Below, piece after piece: positions 30,278 through 42,822 of a stretch of DNA of 64,000 nt. Under the pieces are notes generated by a model. It had not been told where the DNA came from. It searched no databases and saw nothing but the letters and a program-made list of their open reading frames with translations. Every line of letters begins with the position of its first letter. The stretch's first letter is position 1. Source of the DNA: Halorhodospira abdelmalekii (GTDB lineage: Bacteria; Pseudomonadota; Gammaproteobacteria; Nitrococcales; Halorhodospiraceae). The stretch spans positions 1 to 64,000 of the forward strand of contig NZ_NRRN01000008.1 in assembly GCF_016583625.1 (NCBI RefSeq), written 5' to 3'. The position numbers and the translations under genes were made by a program.

Positions 30278-31144
30278 TCACTGGCTACCGACCCGTCGCG
30301 CGGTCTCGGCAATCGCTACCGCATCAACGGTAGCCGCAACGTCGTGGGTGCGCACGATGCGCGCCCCTTGCCAGACGGCAAGCGCCGCCGCCGCGGCACT
30401 GCCGACGACCCGCTGCTCCGCCGGACGCTCCCCCAGTGCCCAACCGATCATTGACTTACGCGACATGCCGACGAGCACCGGAAGGCCAAGGTCGACAATG
30501 GCTGAGAACTGGTGCAACAGCGCATAGTTGTGCTGCACGCTCTTACCAAAACCGAATCCCGGATCGACCACCAGGCGCTCGCGTGGCACCCCGGCGGCCT
30601 GTGCCGCGGCAACTCGCGCCGCGAGATAGTCGCGCACCTCGCCGATCAGATCGTCGTAGTGCGGCTGCCGCTGCATCGTACGCGGCTCCCCCTGCATGTG
30701 CATCAGGCAGATCGGCACACCCCAGGCAGCGGCCTCGGCCAACGCACCGGGCGCCTCCAGCGCGCGGATATCGTTAATCATGGCGGCACCGGCGGCCACC
30801 GCGGCGCGTGCCACGGCCGGTTTACAGGTGTCGACCGAGATCGGCACCTCAAGCTCACCGCGCAGCGCCTCAAGGACGGGCACGACTCGCTCTAACTCCT
30901 CCTCGGCACTCACCGGCTCGGCTCCGGGCCGACTCGACTCCCCACCGATATCGAGCAAATCAGCCCCCTCGGCGACCAAGCGGTGGGCCTGCCGGCAGGC
31001 GGCCCGCGGTGCCAAGAAGCGTCCACCATCGGAAAAAGAATCGGGGGTGACGTTAATCACCCCCATGATCAGCGGTCGATCGAGCGGCAGCCGGTACCCC
31101 GCGCAATCGAGCGCGGGCGCTGCCGCCTGCTCATCACCTCCCAT
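30278..31144 (-). CDS. folP: Dihydropteroate synthase
   Basis: Condenses pABA with dihydropterin pyrophosphate in folate synthesis; the sulfonamide target. About 288 residues; signatures MGVINVTPDSFSDGG, DIGGESSRPGA, MINDIRALE, DPGFGFGKSVQHN. An ATG at 31144 overlaps the ftsH TGA (TGATG); a TTG one codon upstream is less likely. Confidence 0.96.
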   Translation of the reverse strand: MGGDEQAAAPALDCAGYRLPLDRPLIMGVINVTPDSFSDGGRFLAPRAACRQAHRLVAEGADLLDIGGESSRPGAEPVSAEEELERVVPVLEALRGELEVPISVDTCKPAVARAAVAAGAAMINDIRALEAPGALAEAAAWGVPICLMHMQGEPRTMQRQPHYDDLIGEVRDYLAARVAAAQAAGVPRERLVVDPGFGFGKSVQHNYALLHQFSAIVDLGLPVLVGMSRKSMIGWALGERPAEQRVVGSAAAAALAVWQGARIVRTHDVAATVDAVAIAETARRVGSQ

Positions 31145-33111
31145 CAATGCTCGCCCACTGGACGCCCCAGCGGCCCATTGTCGCCGTCGCGGCCACCGTC
31201 GGCATCGCCATCAGCGGACGGTTCGGCATCATCGACAGGAGCAGCCTCGGCTGTCGCGCCACCGTCACCACCGCCAGATTTACGATCCTCCCAACCCTTA
31301 GGCGGACGCGGATCGCGGCCCTGCATGATGTCGTCGATCTGCTCACGGTCGATCGTCTCGTACTTCATCAAGGCGTCGGCCATCGTGTGGAGCAGATCCA
31401 TCTTCTCGCGCAGAATCCGCTCGGCGGTGGTGTAGTTGGTATCGATGATCGCCCGCACCTCCTCGTCGATGGCGTGCTGCGTCTCATCGGAGACATCTTT
31501 ATGCTGCGTCACCGCATGGCCGAGGAAGACCTCACCTTGCTCCTCGCCGTAGGCGAGTGGTCCTAAGCGGGCCGACAGCCCCCACTTGGTGACCATGCTG
31601 CGAGCGATCTCGGTCGCCCGCTGGATGTCGTTCTGCGCCCCGGTCGTTACCCGATCGGCACCGAAGATCAGCTCCTCGGCAATCCGTCCGCCAAAGAGGC
31701 TCGAAATCATGCTATCGAGCCGCTGTTTGGTGTAGCTGTAGCGATCCTCCTCGGGCAAGAACATGGTGACGCCAAGGGCCCGGCCGCGCGGAATGATCGA
31801 GACCTTATGCACCGGGTCGTGATCCGGTGAACTCAGCCCGACGATGGCGTGACCGGCCTCGTGGTAGGCGGTCAGCTTCTTCTCGTCCTCTTTCATCACC
31901 ATGGACTTGCGCTCAGAGCCCATCATGATCTTATCTTTGGCCTGCTCGAAGTCGATCTGCTCGACCCGCTCTTTATCGGCACGGGCGGCGAAGAGTGCCG
32001 CTTCGTTCACCAAGTTCTGCAGATCGGCCCCGGAGAACCCCGGTGTACCGCGGGCGATGATCTCGGCCTTGACGTCTTCGGCCGCCGGCACCTTCTTCAT
32101 GTGGACGTTGAGAATCTGTTCACGGCCACGCACGTCGGGCAGCGGCACGACCACCTGCCGATCGAAACGACCAGGGCGCAGCAGCGCCGGATCAAGCACA
32201 TCGGGGCGGTTGGTTGCCGCGATGACGATGATCCCTTCACTGCCCTCGAAGCCGTCCATCTCGACCAGCATCTGATTGAGCGTCTGCTCACGCTCATCGT
32301 GACCCCCGCCGAGACCGGCGCCACGCTGCCGGCCGACGGCATCGAGTTCGTCGATAAAGATGATGCACGGCGCCTGCTTCTTCGCCTGTTGGAACATATC
32401 GCGCACCCGCGAGGCGCCAACACCGACGAACATCTCGACAAAGTCAGAGCCCGAGATCGAGAAGAAGGGAACGCGCGCCTCGCCGGCGATCGCCTTTGCC
32501 AGCAGTGTCTTACCAGTACCCGGCGGCCCCACCATCAGCACTCCGCGGGGGATCGTGCCACCAAGCCGCTGGAACTTGCTCGGATCGCGCAGAAAGTCGA
32601 CCAACTCCTTGACGTCTTCCTTGGCCTCGTCACAGCCGGCAACGTCGTCAAAGCTGTACTTGCTCTGCTCCTCCGTCATCATCTTCGCCTTGCTCTTACC
32701 GAAGGACATCGCCCCTCGGCCACCGCCACCGCCCTGCATCTGGCGCATAAAGTAGATCCAAACGGCGATCAGCAGCAAAAACGGCGTCCACGAGATCAAG
32801 ATCTGCAGCAGCATGCTGTCGCTGTCGGCCTTCTTAGCGTCGATGCGCACGCCGTGCTCCAAAAGTTCACCGATCAGCGCACGATTGTCGGTCTCCGGAT
32901 TGAAAGTCCGGTACTCCCGACCGTCGGCATGCTGGATCGTGATCTGTTCTCCCTGGATCAGCACCTCACGGACATGGCCGCGCTCGACCTCGTTGAGAAA
33001 TTCGGAATAAGCGACCTCCTCGGTCACCTCGGTGGTGCGCTCCTGAAAGTTGCTGAATACCGACATCAGCACCACCGCGATGATGACCCAGAGGATCAAA
33101 TTCTTGGCCAT
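31144..33111 (-). CDS. ftsH: ATP-dependent zinc metalloprotease FtsH
   Basis: Membrane-anchored AAA+ protease that degrades misassembled membrane proteins and regulatory substrates. 655 residues: two N-terminal membrane helices around a periplasmic domain, AAA module with GPPGTGKT (about residue 195) and [11 protein letters not shown], and the zinc site HEAGH (about residue 415). The C-terminal ~50 residues are an Asp/Gly-rich tail. I chose the ATG at 33111 ([11 protein letters not shown]); an in-frame GTG 54 nt upstream would add an unusual N-terminus. Confidence 0.96.
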   Translation of the reverse strand: MAKNLILWVIIAVVLMSVFSNFQERTTEVTEEVAYSEFLNEVERGHVREVLIQGEQITIQHADGREYRTFNPETDNRALIGELLEHGVRIDAKKADSDSMLLQILISWTPFLLLIAVWIYFMRQMQGGGGGRGAMSFGKSKAKMMTEEQSKYSFDDVAGCDEAKEDVKELVDFLRDPSKFQRLGGTIPRGVLMVGPPGTGKTLLAKAIAGEARVPFFSISGSDFVEMFVGVGASRVRDMFQQAKKQAPCIIFIDELDAVGRQRGAGLGGGHDEREQTLNQMLVEMDGFEGSEGIIVIAATNRPDVLDPALLRPGRFDRQVVVPLPDVRGREQILNVHMKKVPAAEDVKAEIIARGTPGFSGADLQNLVNEAALFAARADKERVEQIDFEQAKDKIMMGSERKSMVMKEDEKKLTAYHEAGHAIVGLSSPDHDPVHKVSIIPRGRALGVTMFLPEEDRYSYTKQRLDSMISSLFGGRIAEELIFGADRVTTGAQNDIQRATEIARSMVTKWGLSARLGPLAYGEEQGEVFLGHAVTQHKDVSDETQHAIDEEVRAIIDTNYTTAERILREKMDLLHTMADALMKYETIDREQIDDIMQGRDPRPPKGWEDRKSGGGDGGATAEAAPVDDAEPSADGDADGGRDGDNGPLGRPVGEH

Positions 33112-33173
33112 GTCGCTCACGGCATCATCCTCGCTTTGCCTGCTTTCAACAAGAAATAGAACCACTCAGCCTA

Positions 33174-33818
33174 CTACAGCACGGGCTCCCGGGCCAGCAG
33201 ATAGACCTCGCGACTCGCTGCCCGCGAGGCGTCCGGTTTGCGAATCAACACGCGCCGAAACGTCTGCTGCAATTGCCCGCGGAAGGCATCGAAGTCCTCT
33301 CCCTGAAAGGCTTTGACCAAAAAAGTACCGCGATGACTCAACCAGGCGTGGGCAAAATCGGCCGCCAACTCGGCCAACGCCATCACGGCCGGCTGATCGA
33401 CTGCCGTATGCCCGGTCAAATTCGGTGCCATATCGGAGAGCACGACATCGACGGAACGCCCCTCAAGGGCCGCCTCCACCGCCTGCAGCCCCGATGGCTC
33501 AGCAAAGTCATCGCAAATCATCTCGACCCCGGGCAGCGGCTCCATCGCGAGGCGATCGATGGCGATCACCACACCGCCAGGAGTGACCCGCCGCACCGCC
33601 AGCTGCGACCAGCCGCCGGGGGCCGCCCCTAAGTCGACGACTACGGCACCCGGCATAAAGAGCCGATCGCGCGCATCAATCGCCTCAAGCTTCAGCGCCG
33701 CCCGCGAGCGCCAACCCTCCGCCCGCGCCCGCCGCACGAAGGGGTCGCTCTCATGCTGCTGCCGCCGACGCAGCGAGCCGCAACGTCCCGAACCGCGCTG
33801 CCCTGCTCCTTTAGCCAT
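33174..33818 (-). CDS. rlmE: 23S rRNA 2'-O-ribose U2552 methyltransferase
   Basis: SAM-dependent RrmJ/FtsJ methyltransferase acting on 50S. 214 residues from the ATG at 33818; SAM motif VVDLGAAPGGWSQ, catalytic Asp in LSDMAPN and Lys in FLVKAFQG. The start overlaps the stop of the upstream small membrane gene (TGATG). Followed by ftsH at 62 nt, the conserved pair. Confidence 0.95.
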   Translation of the reverse strand: MAKGAGQRGSGRCGSLRRRQQHESDPFVRRARAEGWRSRAALKLEAIDARDRLFMPGAVVVDLGAAPGGWSQLAVRRVTPGGVVIAIDRLAMEPLPGVEMICDDFAEPSGLQAVEAALEGRSVDVVLSDMAPNLTGHTAVDQPAVMALAELAADFAHAWLSHRGTFLVKAFQGEDFDAFRGQLQQTFRRVLIRKPDASRAASREVYLLAREPVL

Positions 33819-34087
33819 CAGCGTTCGTTCCACTTCGTAACGCCCAAGAGCTGCCGGGCCCGCCGGCGCGCCCGCCACATCACCCAGGCGGCACCGAGCG
33901 ACGAGGCACCCAACACGGCGATCAACTCCCACCACGGCGCTGCATCGATGCCGAGGGTGATCAACCAGACACTGACCACCAGCAGAATCACCACCCCCAA
34001 CTCAATCTTGACATCGCGCAGCGGCCCACCGCTTGCGCGCACGACCCCACGCCGTGGTAGATTCCCCTGCTCTTTTCCGTCTGCCAT
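33818..34087 (-). CDS. Small two-helix membrane protein, unknown
   Basis: 89 residues, not recognised. Charged N-terminus, membrane helices at about residues 31-49 and 53-71, then an Arg-rich positively charged C-terminus (MWRARRRARQLLGV). The stop overlaps the rlmE start (TGATG), suggesting translational coupling; it would head the rlmE-ftsH operon. Lies 14 nt from divergent yhbY, so each gene's promoter must lie within the other gene's 5' region. Confidence 0.7.
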   Translation of the reverse strand: MADGKEQGNLPRRGVVRASGGPLRDVKIELGVVILLVVSVWLITLGIDAAPWWELIAVLGASSLGAAWVMWRARRRARQLLGVTKWNER

Positions 34088-34101
34088 GGGTGAGCCCCTG
34101 T

Positions 34102-34404
34102 ATGGATCTAACTGCCGAGCAACTCAAAGCGCTGCGTCGCCGCGGCCACCACCTCAAGCCGGTCGTACTCACCGGTGCCGCGGGGCTCAGCGAGCCCGTT
34201 ATGGCGGAGATCGAGCGCGCCCTCTGGGATCATGAACTGATCAAGGTCAAACTCGCCGGGGCCGATAAGGCCGAGCGCGAAGCCATGACGGCCGCGATCA
34301 CCGCAGCGACCGGGGCAGTCGCGGTGCAGAGCATCGGCCGCATAGTGCTGCTCTACCGCGAGCGCTCAGAATCGGAATCGGTGTCAGGGGCAGAGGCGAA
34401 CTGA
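34102..34404 (+). CDS. yhbY: CRM-domain RNA-binding protein YhbY
   Basis: Pre-50S-associated RNA-binding protein. 100 residues from the ATG at 34102 (MDLTAEQLKALRRRGHHLKPVV); single CRM domain with LTGAAGLSEPVMAEIERALWDHELIKVKL. The last ~16 residues (Ser/Glu-rich) extend past the domain and overlap the 3' end of the convergent DUF4149 gene by 52 nt. Divergent from the rlmE-ftsH operon. Confidence 0.93.
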   Translation: MDLTAEQLKALRRRGHHLKPVVLTGAAGLSEPVMAEIERALWDHELIKVKLAGADKAEREAMTAAITAATGAVAVQSIGRIVLLYRERSESESVSGAEAN

Positions 34405-34853
34405 GCCAGCGTCTCCCGACCCGGCTGCAGGCCGCCGAGCACCAGAACCAGGGCGATCGCACAGGCGATCAGATAGAGGCTCTCGGCGGCGCGCAGCGCC
34501 GAAAGATAGGCGACATCGACCGCTTGCTGCGTCAACTCGACCATCGGCGGTCGCACCCACCACTCGCCGACGGCAACGAGCACCACCAGGATCACCAACA
34601 GCCAGAGTCGCCAGTGGGCCGCCAGCGGCCGAATCCGGTAGCGCAACTGCGCCGGAATCAAGACCGCAGCGCAGAGAAGACTCGTCCACGCCACCGCCTG
34701 CGTCAACTCACCGGCCAGCGCCGCTGCCACCGCGGTCTCGTCAGTATAGCGGTAGAGCAGCGGCGTCACCAAAAATCCGACGATCCACAAGGCGCCAGCC
34801 CAGACCGTAAGCAGCAGCCGTTCAACCGCCTGCATCAACACGACCGGCTCCAC
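34353..34853 (-). CDS. DUF4149-type membrane protein
   Basis: 166 residues with four predicted helices (about 11-31, 52-70, 82-97, 122-141) and an acidic Asp/Ser C-terminus. The layout resembles DUF4149/TMEM205-like proteins often found by greA; function unknown. Probably the last gene of the carAB-greA operon (34 nt after greA). Its 3' end overlaps yhbY. Confidence 0.75.
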   Translation of the reverse strand: MEPVVLMQAVERLLLTVWAGALWIVGFLVTPLLYRYTDETAVAAALAGELTQAVAWTSLLCAAVLIPAQLRYRIRPLAAHWRLWLLVILVVLVAVGEWWVRPPMVELTQQAVDVAYLSALRAAESLYLIACAIALVLVLGGLQPGRETLAQFASAPDTDSDSERSR

Positions 34854-34887
34854 GCGCCCGCTACGCCACTACACCTACACCGCTCGC

Positions 34888-35360
34888 TCACTCGTAGCGC
34901 ACCTCGACAATGTCGTAGATCCGCTCCCCGCTCGGCGCCTGCACCACCGCCTCATCGCCCTCCTCGCGCCCGATCAGCGCGCGGGCGATCGGTGAGCTGA
35001 CCGAGATCAATCCCTGTTTGATATCGGCCTCATCGTCGCCGACGATCTGATAGGTGACTTCGCTATCGCCCTCTTGCTCCTGTAAGACCACGGTCGCCCC
35101 GAAGACGACCTTCGGTGCCGCCTGGATCGTCTGCGGATCGATGATCTGGGCGTTCGACAGTTTCGCTTCGAGCTCCTGAATACGGCCCTCGACGAAACCC
35201 TGCTGTTCACGCGCAGCGTGGTACTCGGCATTCTCCTTGAGATCGCCGTGCTCGCGCGCCTCGGCGATCGCTTGAATAATCCGCGGGCGCTCCTCATGCT
35301 TGAGCCGCTGTAACTCGGCGCGCAGCTTCTCAGCGCCTTTGGTCGTCAAGGGTATCTTGC

Positions 35361-35364
<4 letters not shown>
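34888..35364 (-). CDS. greA: Transcription elongation factor GreA
   Basis: Rescues backtracked RNA polymerase by stimulating transcript cleavage. 158 residues: N-terminal coiled coil with tip acidic residues ([19 protein letters not shown]) and C-terminal FKBP-like domain ending [14 protein letters not shown]. The ATG at 35364 overlaps the carB stop (ATGA); the longer upstream frame is carB sequence. Confidence 0.96.
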
Positions 35365-38582
<3,218 letters not shown>

Positions 38583-38667
38583 AGTTGTGCTTGATTTCCG
38601 CGTCGGGTCCGGGATCCGGGGCAGATCCGCGGCTTATGATTCACGCCCAATCCACCGGTGTCGGCAC

Positions 38668-39906
38668 TCAGCGGGCTGCTGCCATCATGGCGATAAACTG
38701 CTCAAAGAGCGGGCGCACATCGTGCGGCCCGGGGCTCGCCTCGGGGTGGCCCTGGAAGCCGAAGGCCGGGAGATCGGTGCGCCGTATGCCCTGCAGAGAG
38801 CCGTCAAAGAGCGAACGGTGGGTTGCCTCAAGATGGTCCGGCAAACTCGCCTCATCGACGGCAAAACCGTGGTTCTGGCTCGAGATCATGACCCGGCCAC
38901 TGGCTAGATCGAGCACCGGGTGGTTGGCACCGTGGTGGCCGAACTTCATCTTGACCGTACGCGCGCCGCTGGCCAGCCCGAGCAGCTGGTGCCCAAGGCA
39001 GATCCCGAAAGCCGGGATGCGGTGCGTCTCGAGCAGCTCGCGGATGGTCGCCACCGCGTAGTCCATCGGCTGCGGGTCGCCCGGGCCGTTGGAGAAGAAG
39101 AGGCCATCGGGCTGCAGTGCTACCACCTCGGCCGCTGGCGTGCGCGCCGGCACTACGGTCACGCGGCAGCCGTGATCGACCAACAAGCGCAGAATCTGCT
39201 GCTTAACGCCGAAGTCGTAGGCGACCACGTGATAGCGCGCCGCCGCTGCCGTGCCGGCAGACCCGGTGGCAGATTCGCTAGCGGAGGCGCTGTCGGAGTC
39301 ATCAGCGGGGTCGGCACCGGGCTGGGTATGGGGCGCGGCATCGGGGTCGGCATCGGCCAGGCCGTATTCGAGCCGCCACGTCCCGCGGCGCCACTCGGTC
39401 GTGCTACGGACGCCAGCCTCACCGGCCAGATCGCGGCCACTCATGCCGGCGTAGTCAGCGGCCTGGGCACGCGCCCACGCCTCCTGCGTATCCGCCTCGG
39501 CGCCGGCGACCAAACAGCCGCCCTGCGCCCCCTGCTCGCGCAGAATGCGGGTCAGCTTGCGGGTGTCGATCCCGGAGATGGCGACCACCCCCTCCTCTTG
39601 CAGCCAACTGCGCAGATCTTGCTGCGAGCGCCAATTGCTCGCTCGCGGCGGGACATCCCGCACGATCAGCCCCGCTAAGCGGGCGTGCCGATCCTCACGG
39701 TCGATGGCGTTAATACCGGTGTTGCCGATATGCGGGTAGGTCAACGTCACCAGCTGACCGGCGTACGAGGGATCGGTGGCGATCTCCTGATAGCCAGTCA
39801 TAGCGGTGTTAAAGACGACTTCGGCGGTTACCGCGCCGTCGCTACCGACCGCTTCGCCGCGAAAGACCGTGCCGTCCTGGAGAACGAGCAGTGCTGGACG
39901 GGTCAA
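38668..39906 (-). CDS. carA: Carbamoyl-phosphate synthase small subunit
   Basis: Class I glutamine amidotransferase that feeds ammonia to CarB. 412 residues; catalytic Cys303 in [11 protein letters not shown] and His in [11 protein letters not shown]. Begins with TTG, supported by AAGGAGG about 7 nt ahead and no alternative. Residues ~184-223 are an acidic Asp/Ala/Ser/Pro insertion between the N-terminal and amidotransferase domains, much longer than the short E. coli linker. Confidence 0.95.
   Translation of the reverse strand: MTRPALLVLQDGTVFRGEAVGSDGAVTAEVVFNTAMTGYQEIATDPSYAGQLVTLTYPHIGNTGINAIDREDRHARLAGLIVRDVPPRASNWRSQQDLRSWLQEEGVVAISGIDTRKLTRILREQGAQGGCLVAGAEADTQEAWARAQAADYAGMSGRDLAGEAGVRSTTEWRRGTWRLEYGLADADPDAAPHTQPGADPADDSDSASASESATGSAGTAAAARYHVVAYDFGVKQQILRLLVDHGCRVTVVPARTPAAEVVALQPDGLFFSNGPGDPQPMDYAVATIRELLETHRIPAFGICLGHQLLGLASGARTVKMKFGHHGANHPVLDLASGRVMISSQNHGFAVDEASLPDHLEATHRSLFDGSLQGIRRTDLPAFGFQGHPEASPGPHDVRPLFEQFIAMMAAAR
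39238..39357 (-). other. Acidic low-complexity insertion in CarA
   Basis: Codes for about 40 residues rich in Asp, Ala, Ser and Pro between YGL and the [12 protein letters not shown] start of the amidotransferase domain. Reads as a flexible acidic linker. Confidence 0.7.
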
Positions 39907-40040
39907 CGCTTCCCTCCTTTAATAAACGCATCACGCAGTCCGTACCTCCACTCGCTGCCGCGCGCCCACCCACACCGCTCCGCACGGGAGCGGCGGACGT
40001 CTACACACGGGGCCAGCGCTGCTGGATTCTCAGCGGGCAC

Positions 40041-40100
40041 TCAGCGGATACTGGGCGTACAAAAGGCGGGAGTGGGATTCCCCTCCCGCCTTAATGTCAT
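40041..40100 (-). CDS. Candidate carA leader peptide (19 aa)
   Basis: ATG at 40100 opens a 19-codon frame (MTLRREGNPT...) that runs through the terminator hairpin at 40061-40090 and stops just beyond it. A weak AGG lies before the ATG. The arrangement, a leader frame spanning an attenuator, parallels the enterobacterial pyrBI leader. Coding status is inferred only. Confidence 0.35.
   Translation of the reverse strand: MTLRREGNPTPAFCTPSIR
40061..40090 (-). terminator. Intrinsic terminator inside the carA leader
   Basis: Minus strand: GGCGGGAG, 10-nt loop that can pair further, CTCCCGCC, then TTTTG. Lies between the carA promoter and carA, 155 nt before the carA start; no other minus-strand gene lies upstream that it could serve. 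Best read as an attenuator. Confidence 0.7.
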
Positions 40101-40232
40101 CGACCTGCCAGGCCGACCGAGCCTGTCTGGCTTGCCTTACCCTTGGCCCACCTGCGATCTACCGGACAGCCAGCAGGAGACAGCGAACACTGCTGCAGCC
40201 GCTTGGCGAGACAGTGTACGCTATTGCGCTGC

Positions 40233-40261
40233 AGTATAGCGAAACGCACCGGGCGTGTCAC
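40233..40261 (-). promoter_or_regulatory. Promoter of carAB-greA
   Basis: Minus strand: GTGACA (40261-40256), 17-nt spacer, TATACT (40238-40233). Predicts an untranslated leader of about 320 nt. The rest of the 409-nt gap 39907-40315 is the carA leader (terminator and small frame listed) plus the 5' flank of the divergent gene at 40316. Confidence 0.7.
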
Positions 40262-40315
40262 CAAATCGCGCCCGCACGATCAGTGAGCGCAAGGAGCGCA
40301 AGGGAGGAGAGCGGC

Positions 40316-40936
40316 ATGCGTTATCTGGTGACGGTCACCGCTACCGTGCTGGTACTCTGGGCCGGCACCATCGGGGCGTTGAACTTTATCGAACGACTCG
40401 GTGAGAATGTCGGCTACGGGATCGAGCGCATGGTGCTCGGCGATGCCGAGGAGCGTGCGCAGATCGAAACCCTCGATGACTGGCTCGCAGCGCGGACCGA
40501 ACGGCTCGATAAGGCGGCGACCCACTTAGGCTGGGTGCGTCCGATCGTCTGGTTCGCCCCGCCGGGCTTTCGCGCCGAGACGACAGAGCTCTTCGCCGAG
40601 GCGCAAGCGCTGCAGGCGGCAACGGCGGCTTGGGTCGGCGAGATACAACGTCTGCACGAAGAGTACGACGCCTTCGCCGAACTCGTCGGTGAACCGGTCT
40701 TGATTGAGGGGAAGGGGCTGCCGAGTCGCGAGGCGCTCTTCTCCGGCGGCACCTTGGCACTGGCCGGCGAGGCGCGACGTATCGTCGAACTGGTGCAAGC
40801 GCATCAGGCACTCAAAGCGCGTGTCGCTGTCCTGACCGAGCGCGGCGCGGCGCTGCAGGAGCGGGCCGCGCTGGAGCGCGCCTACCTCTCACCGCTGCAC
40901 GAAGTGCCGGAACGGGCAAAACAGAGTAAGCAATAA
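40316..40936 (+). CDS. Membrane-anchored helical protein, unknown
   Basis: 206 residues from the ATG at 40316, which has a strong AGGGAGGAG site; the open frame extends upstream without support. One N-terminal membrane helix or uncleaved signal (RYLVTVTATVLVLWAGTIGALNF), then a long, mostly helical Ala/Glu-rich region with coiled-coil character (about 45-70, 85-125, 155-195). No family recognised. Its promoter region overlaps that of carA, so the two may be co-regulated. Confidence 0.7.
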   Translation: MRYLVTVTATVLVLWAGTIGALNFIERLGENVGYGIERMVLGDAEERAQIETLDDWLAARTERLDKAATHLGWVRPIVWFAPPGFRAETTELFAEAQALQAATAAWVGEIQRLHEEYDAFAELVGEPVLIEGKGLPSREALFSGGTLALAGEARRIVELVQAHQALKARVAVLTERGAALQERAALERAYLSPLHEVPERAKQSKQ

Positions 40937-41200
40937 AGCAATACTAGATTGCGTAAGTGAGGCCTGCGCAAGCAAGGCCAGTCGCATGAGATAGCCCGTG
41001 CGCTTATGGCGATACATACGGGAGGACAGCGGCAATCATTCGCCGCCTCGAAGGTGCGGTCTTGAGCCAGAATGTGGCATACTCAGCGGTGGCGTCGTGT
41101 TTGGCCGCTGCCATTTTGCCAAACCGCCGCCCAGCACACACTACAGCGCATCTCCGCGCGCTTCAACGCACCCTTATTAGGGGATGGGGGGAGAGAGCCC

Positions 41201-42715
41201 ATGACTACGCGTGCATCCTGCCTGCCGTCGAACCGCAGCCGACGACACCTTTTAACGTGGGCGACCCTGCTCGGTTTCGGGCTCGCCCCGCTGACCTCGG
41301 CCCTAGCCTACCACCCCTACCACCCCCCCGGCTCATCGCTCGGGTTTGGTGATGCCACCCGCTACGACCAACTCCAGAGCAGCAAGCGCAACCCGGCCGG
41401 GCCGATCTCGGCGAGCAATCGCGGGGTACGGATGGGCATCCTAGGGATCGGGGTGGGCGCTGAGCTCGGTAAGGTTGACGACTTTGCCGACGACTTCGAG
41501 CAGTTGGGTGATGATTTTGACAAGCTGGAGGGATTCGACGAGCGGATACGGGATTTTGAGGACACAATTACCACGCTGAAGGATACCCCGGGACCCAACT
41601 CCGAGGACGAGCTAAGAGACGCTCTGGAGAGTTTGGACCAAGATATCAAAGATCTACAAGATCTAGAGATCGCGGTCAACGACCTCCTTAACCTTCTCGG
41701 TGAGCGCGGCTACCTCGCCATCGGAGTCACCGGCAACCACGCCCCCTTCCCGCTCGAGGTGACCCACGACGCCCTCCGCGGCTCGGTTACGGTCGATCTG
41801 GAGTACGGCTTCCGCGGCCACGTCTCGGTGCTACACGGTGCCGAGCTGGCGACCGGCCTACGGGACATCGACTTCTCCACTGACCCCGAAGACTACCTTG
41901 AGAACGGTGAACTTAACACGGAGAAGTTAGACACATTGTTGGATACTGACCTCAAACTCGATGACGACGCCATCGAAAAGCAACTTGAACAGTTCGGCGG
42001 CTACATCCGCGGTATCCAAACCCGCACCTTGTCAATCGGATACGGCACCGCCGTCTACACCCACCCGCAGGGGATCCTCTTCGCTGGCGGGCGGCTCAAC
42101 CACCACCAAGTCGAGCTTTCCCGGGTGGTCGTCAGCTTCGATGACGACGCTGGCGATACACTCAGCGACGAGTGGGACAGCAACAGTCGCGAGCGCAGCG
42201 CCTTCGGGGTCGATGCCGGGGTGATGTGGGTCGGCGACGGCTACCGCGCTGGCGCAACCGCACGCAACCTCAACTCACCCTCCTTTAAGTACCCCCAGGT
42301 CAGAGACAACGAGACCTACGACCGAGCGACCGCGCGCGGCGAGATCGACACTGGTGCCAGCTATACCATGGAGCCGCAGTTAACGGTTGAGGGCGCTGTT
42401 TCCCTCGGCGAAGATGAGCGTTGGCTGGTCGGAGCCGCACTCGATCTGAACGAGATCGAGGGCCCCTTTGCCGATAACTCCGAAAACGCCTATCAGTGGG
42501 CGACGATCGGCGCCTCTTATCACCATCCTCGCTTCTACATCCCCTCGGCACGTCTCGGCTATCGCAAAAACTTAGCCGGAACCGAGCTCGGCTACATCAG
42601 TGGCGGCCTGACCTTGTTCAACCTCTTCAACCTTGATCTGGCGGTGGCTACCGAACGCGTCGACTCGGTACCTCGCGGCTTCTTCGCCAACCTCGGCTTT
42701 GAGACCGCCTTCTGA
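41201..42715 (+). CDS. TraF-like outer-membrane beta-barrel protein
   Basis: 504 residues from the ATG at 41201 after GGGGAGAGAG. N-terminal signal peptide with probable cleavage after ALA (residue ~36), then alternating amphipathic strands and a terminal Phe (LGFETAF) typical of outer-membrane barrels. A helical acidic segment (about 85-160) interrupts the barrel. Pattern matches proteins annotated 'conjugal transfer protein TraF' (TraF_2), though no other conjugation gene is present, so a transfer role is unlikely here. Followed by a good terminator. Confidence 0.7.
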   Translation: MTTRASCLPSNRSRRHLLTWATLLGFGLAPLTSALAYHPYHPPGSSLGFGDATRYDQLQSSKRNPAGPISASNRGVRMGILGIGVGAELGKVDDFADDFEQLGDDFDKLEGFDERIRDFEDTITTLKDTPGPNSEDELRDALESLDQDIKDLQDLEIAVNDLLNLLGERGYLAIGVTGNHAPFPLEVTHDALRGSVTVDLEYGFRGHVSVLHGAELATGLRDIDFSTDPEDYLENGELNTEKLDTLLDTDLKLDDDAIEKQLEQFGGYIRGIQTRTLSIGYGTAVYTHPQGILFAGGRLNHHQVELSRVVVSFDDDAGDTLSDEWDSNSRERSAFGVDAGVMWVGDGYRAGATARNLNSPSFKYPQVRDNETYDRATARGEIDTGASYTMEPQLTVEGAVSLGEDERWLVGAALDLNEIEGPFADNSENAYQWATIGASYHHPRFYIPSARLGYRKNLAGTELGYISGGLTLFNLFNLDLAVATERVDSVPRGFFANLGFETAF

Positions 42716-42737
42716 ACCGGATAGGATCGTGGACACT

Positions 42738-42795
42738 ACCCCGCGCAACCCCCTACCTGGCGTCAGCCGAAAGGGGGTCAAGCGGGGTCCCTTTT
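42738..42795 (+). terminator. Terminator after the TraF-like gene
   Basis: Two stacked stems on one axis: ACCCCGC/GCGGGGT outer and ACCCCCT/AGGGGGT inner, separated by a 3-nt internal loop on each side, followed by CCCTTTTG. Begins 22 nt after the stop codon. Confidence 0.6.
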
Positions 42796-42822
42796 GACTC
42801 CACCCCCATTGAAATTCAGCGA

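Noticed and set aside
31849-33159. 436-codon plus-strand frame opposite ftsH
   Set aside because: Same reason: antisense shadow of ftsH, His/Asp/Leu-rich with no recognisable family.
41201-42715. Conjugative element
   Set aside because: The TraF-like label alone is not evidence; no relaxase, coupling protein, pilus or mating genes are nearby.
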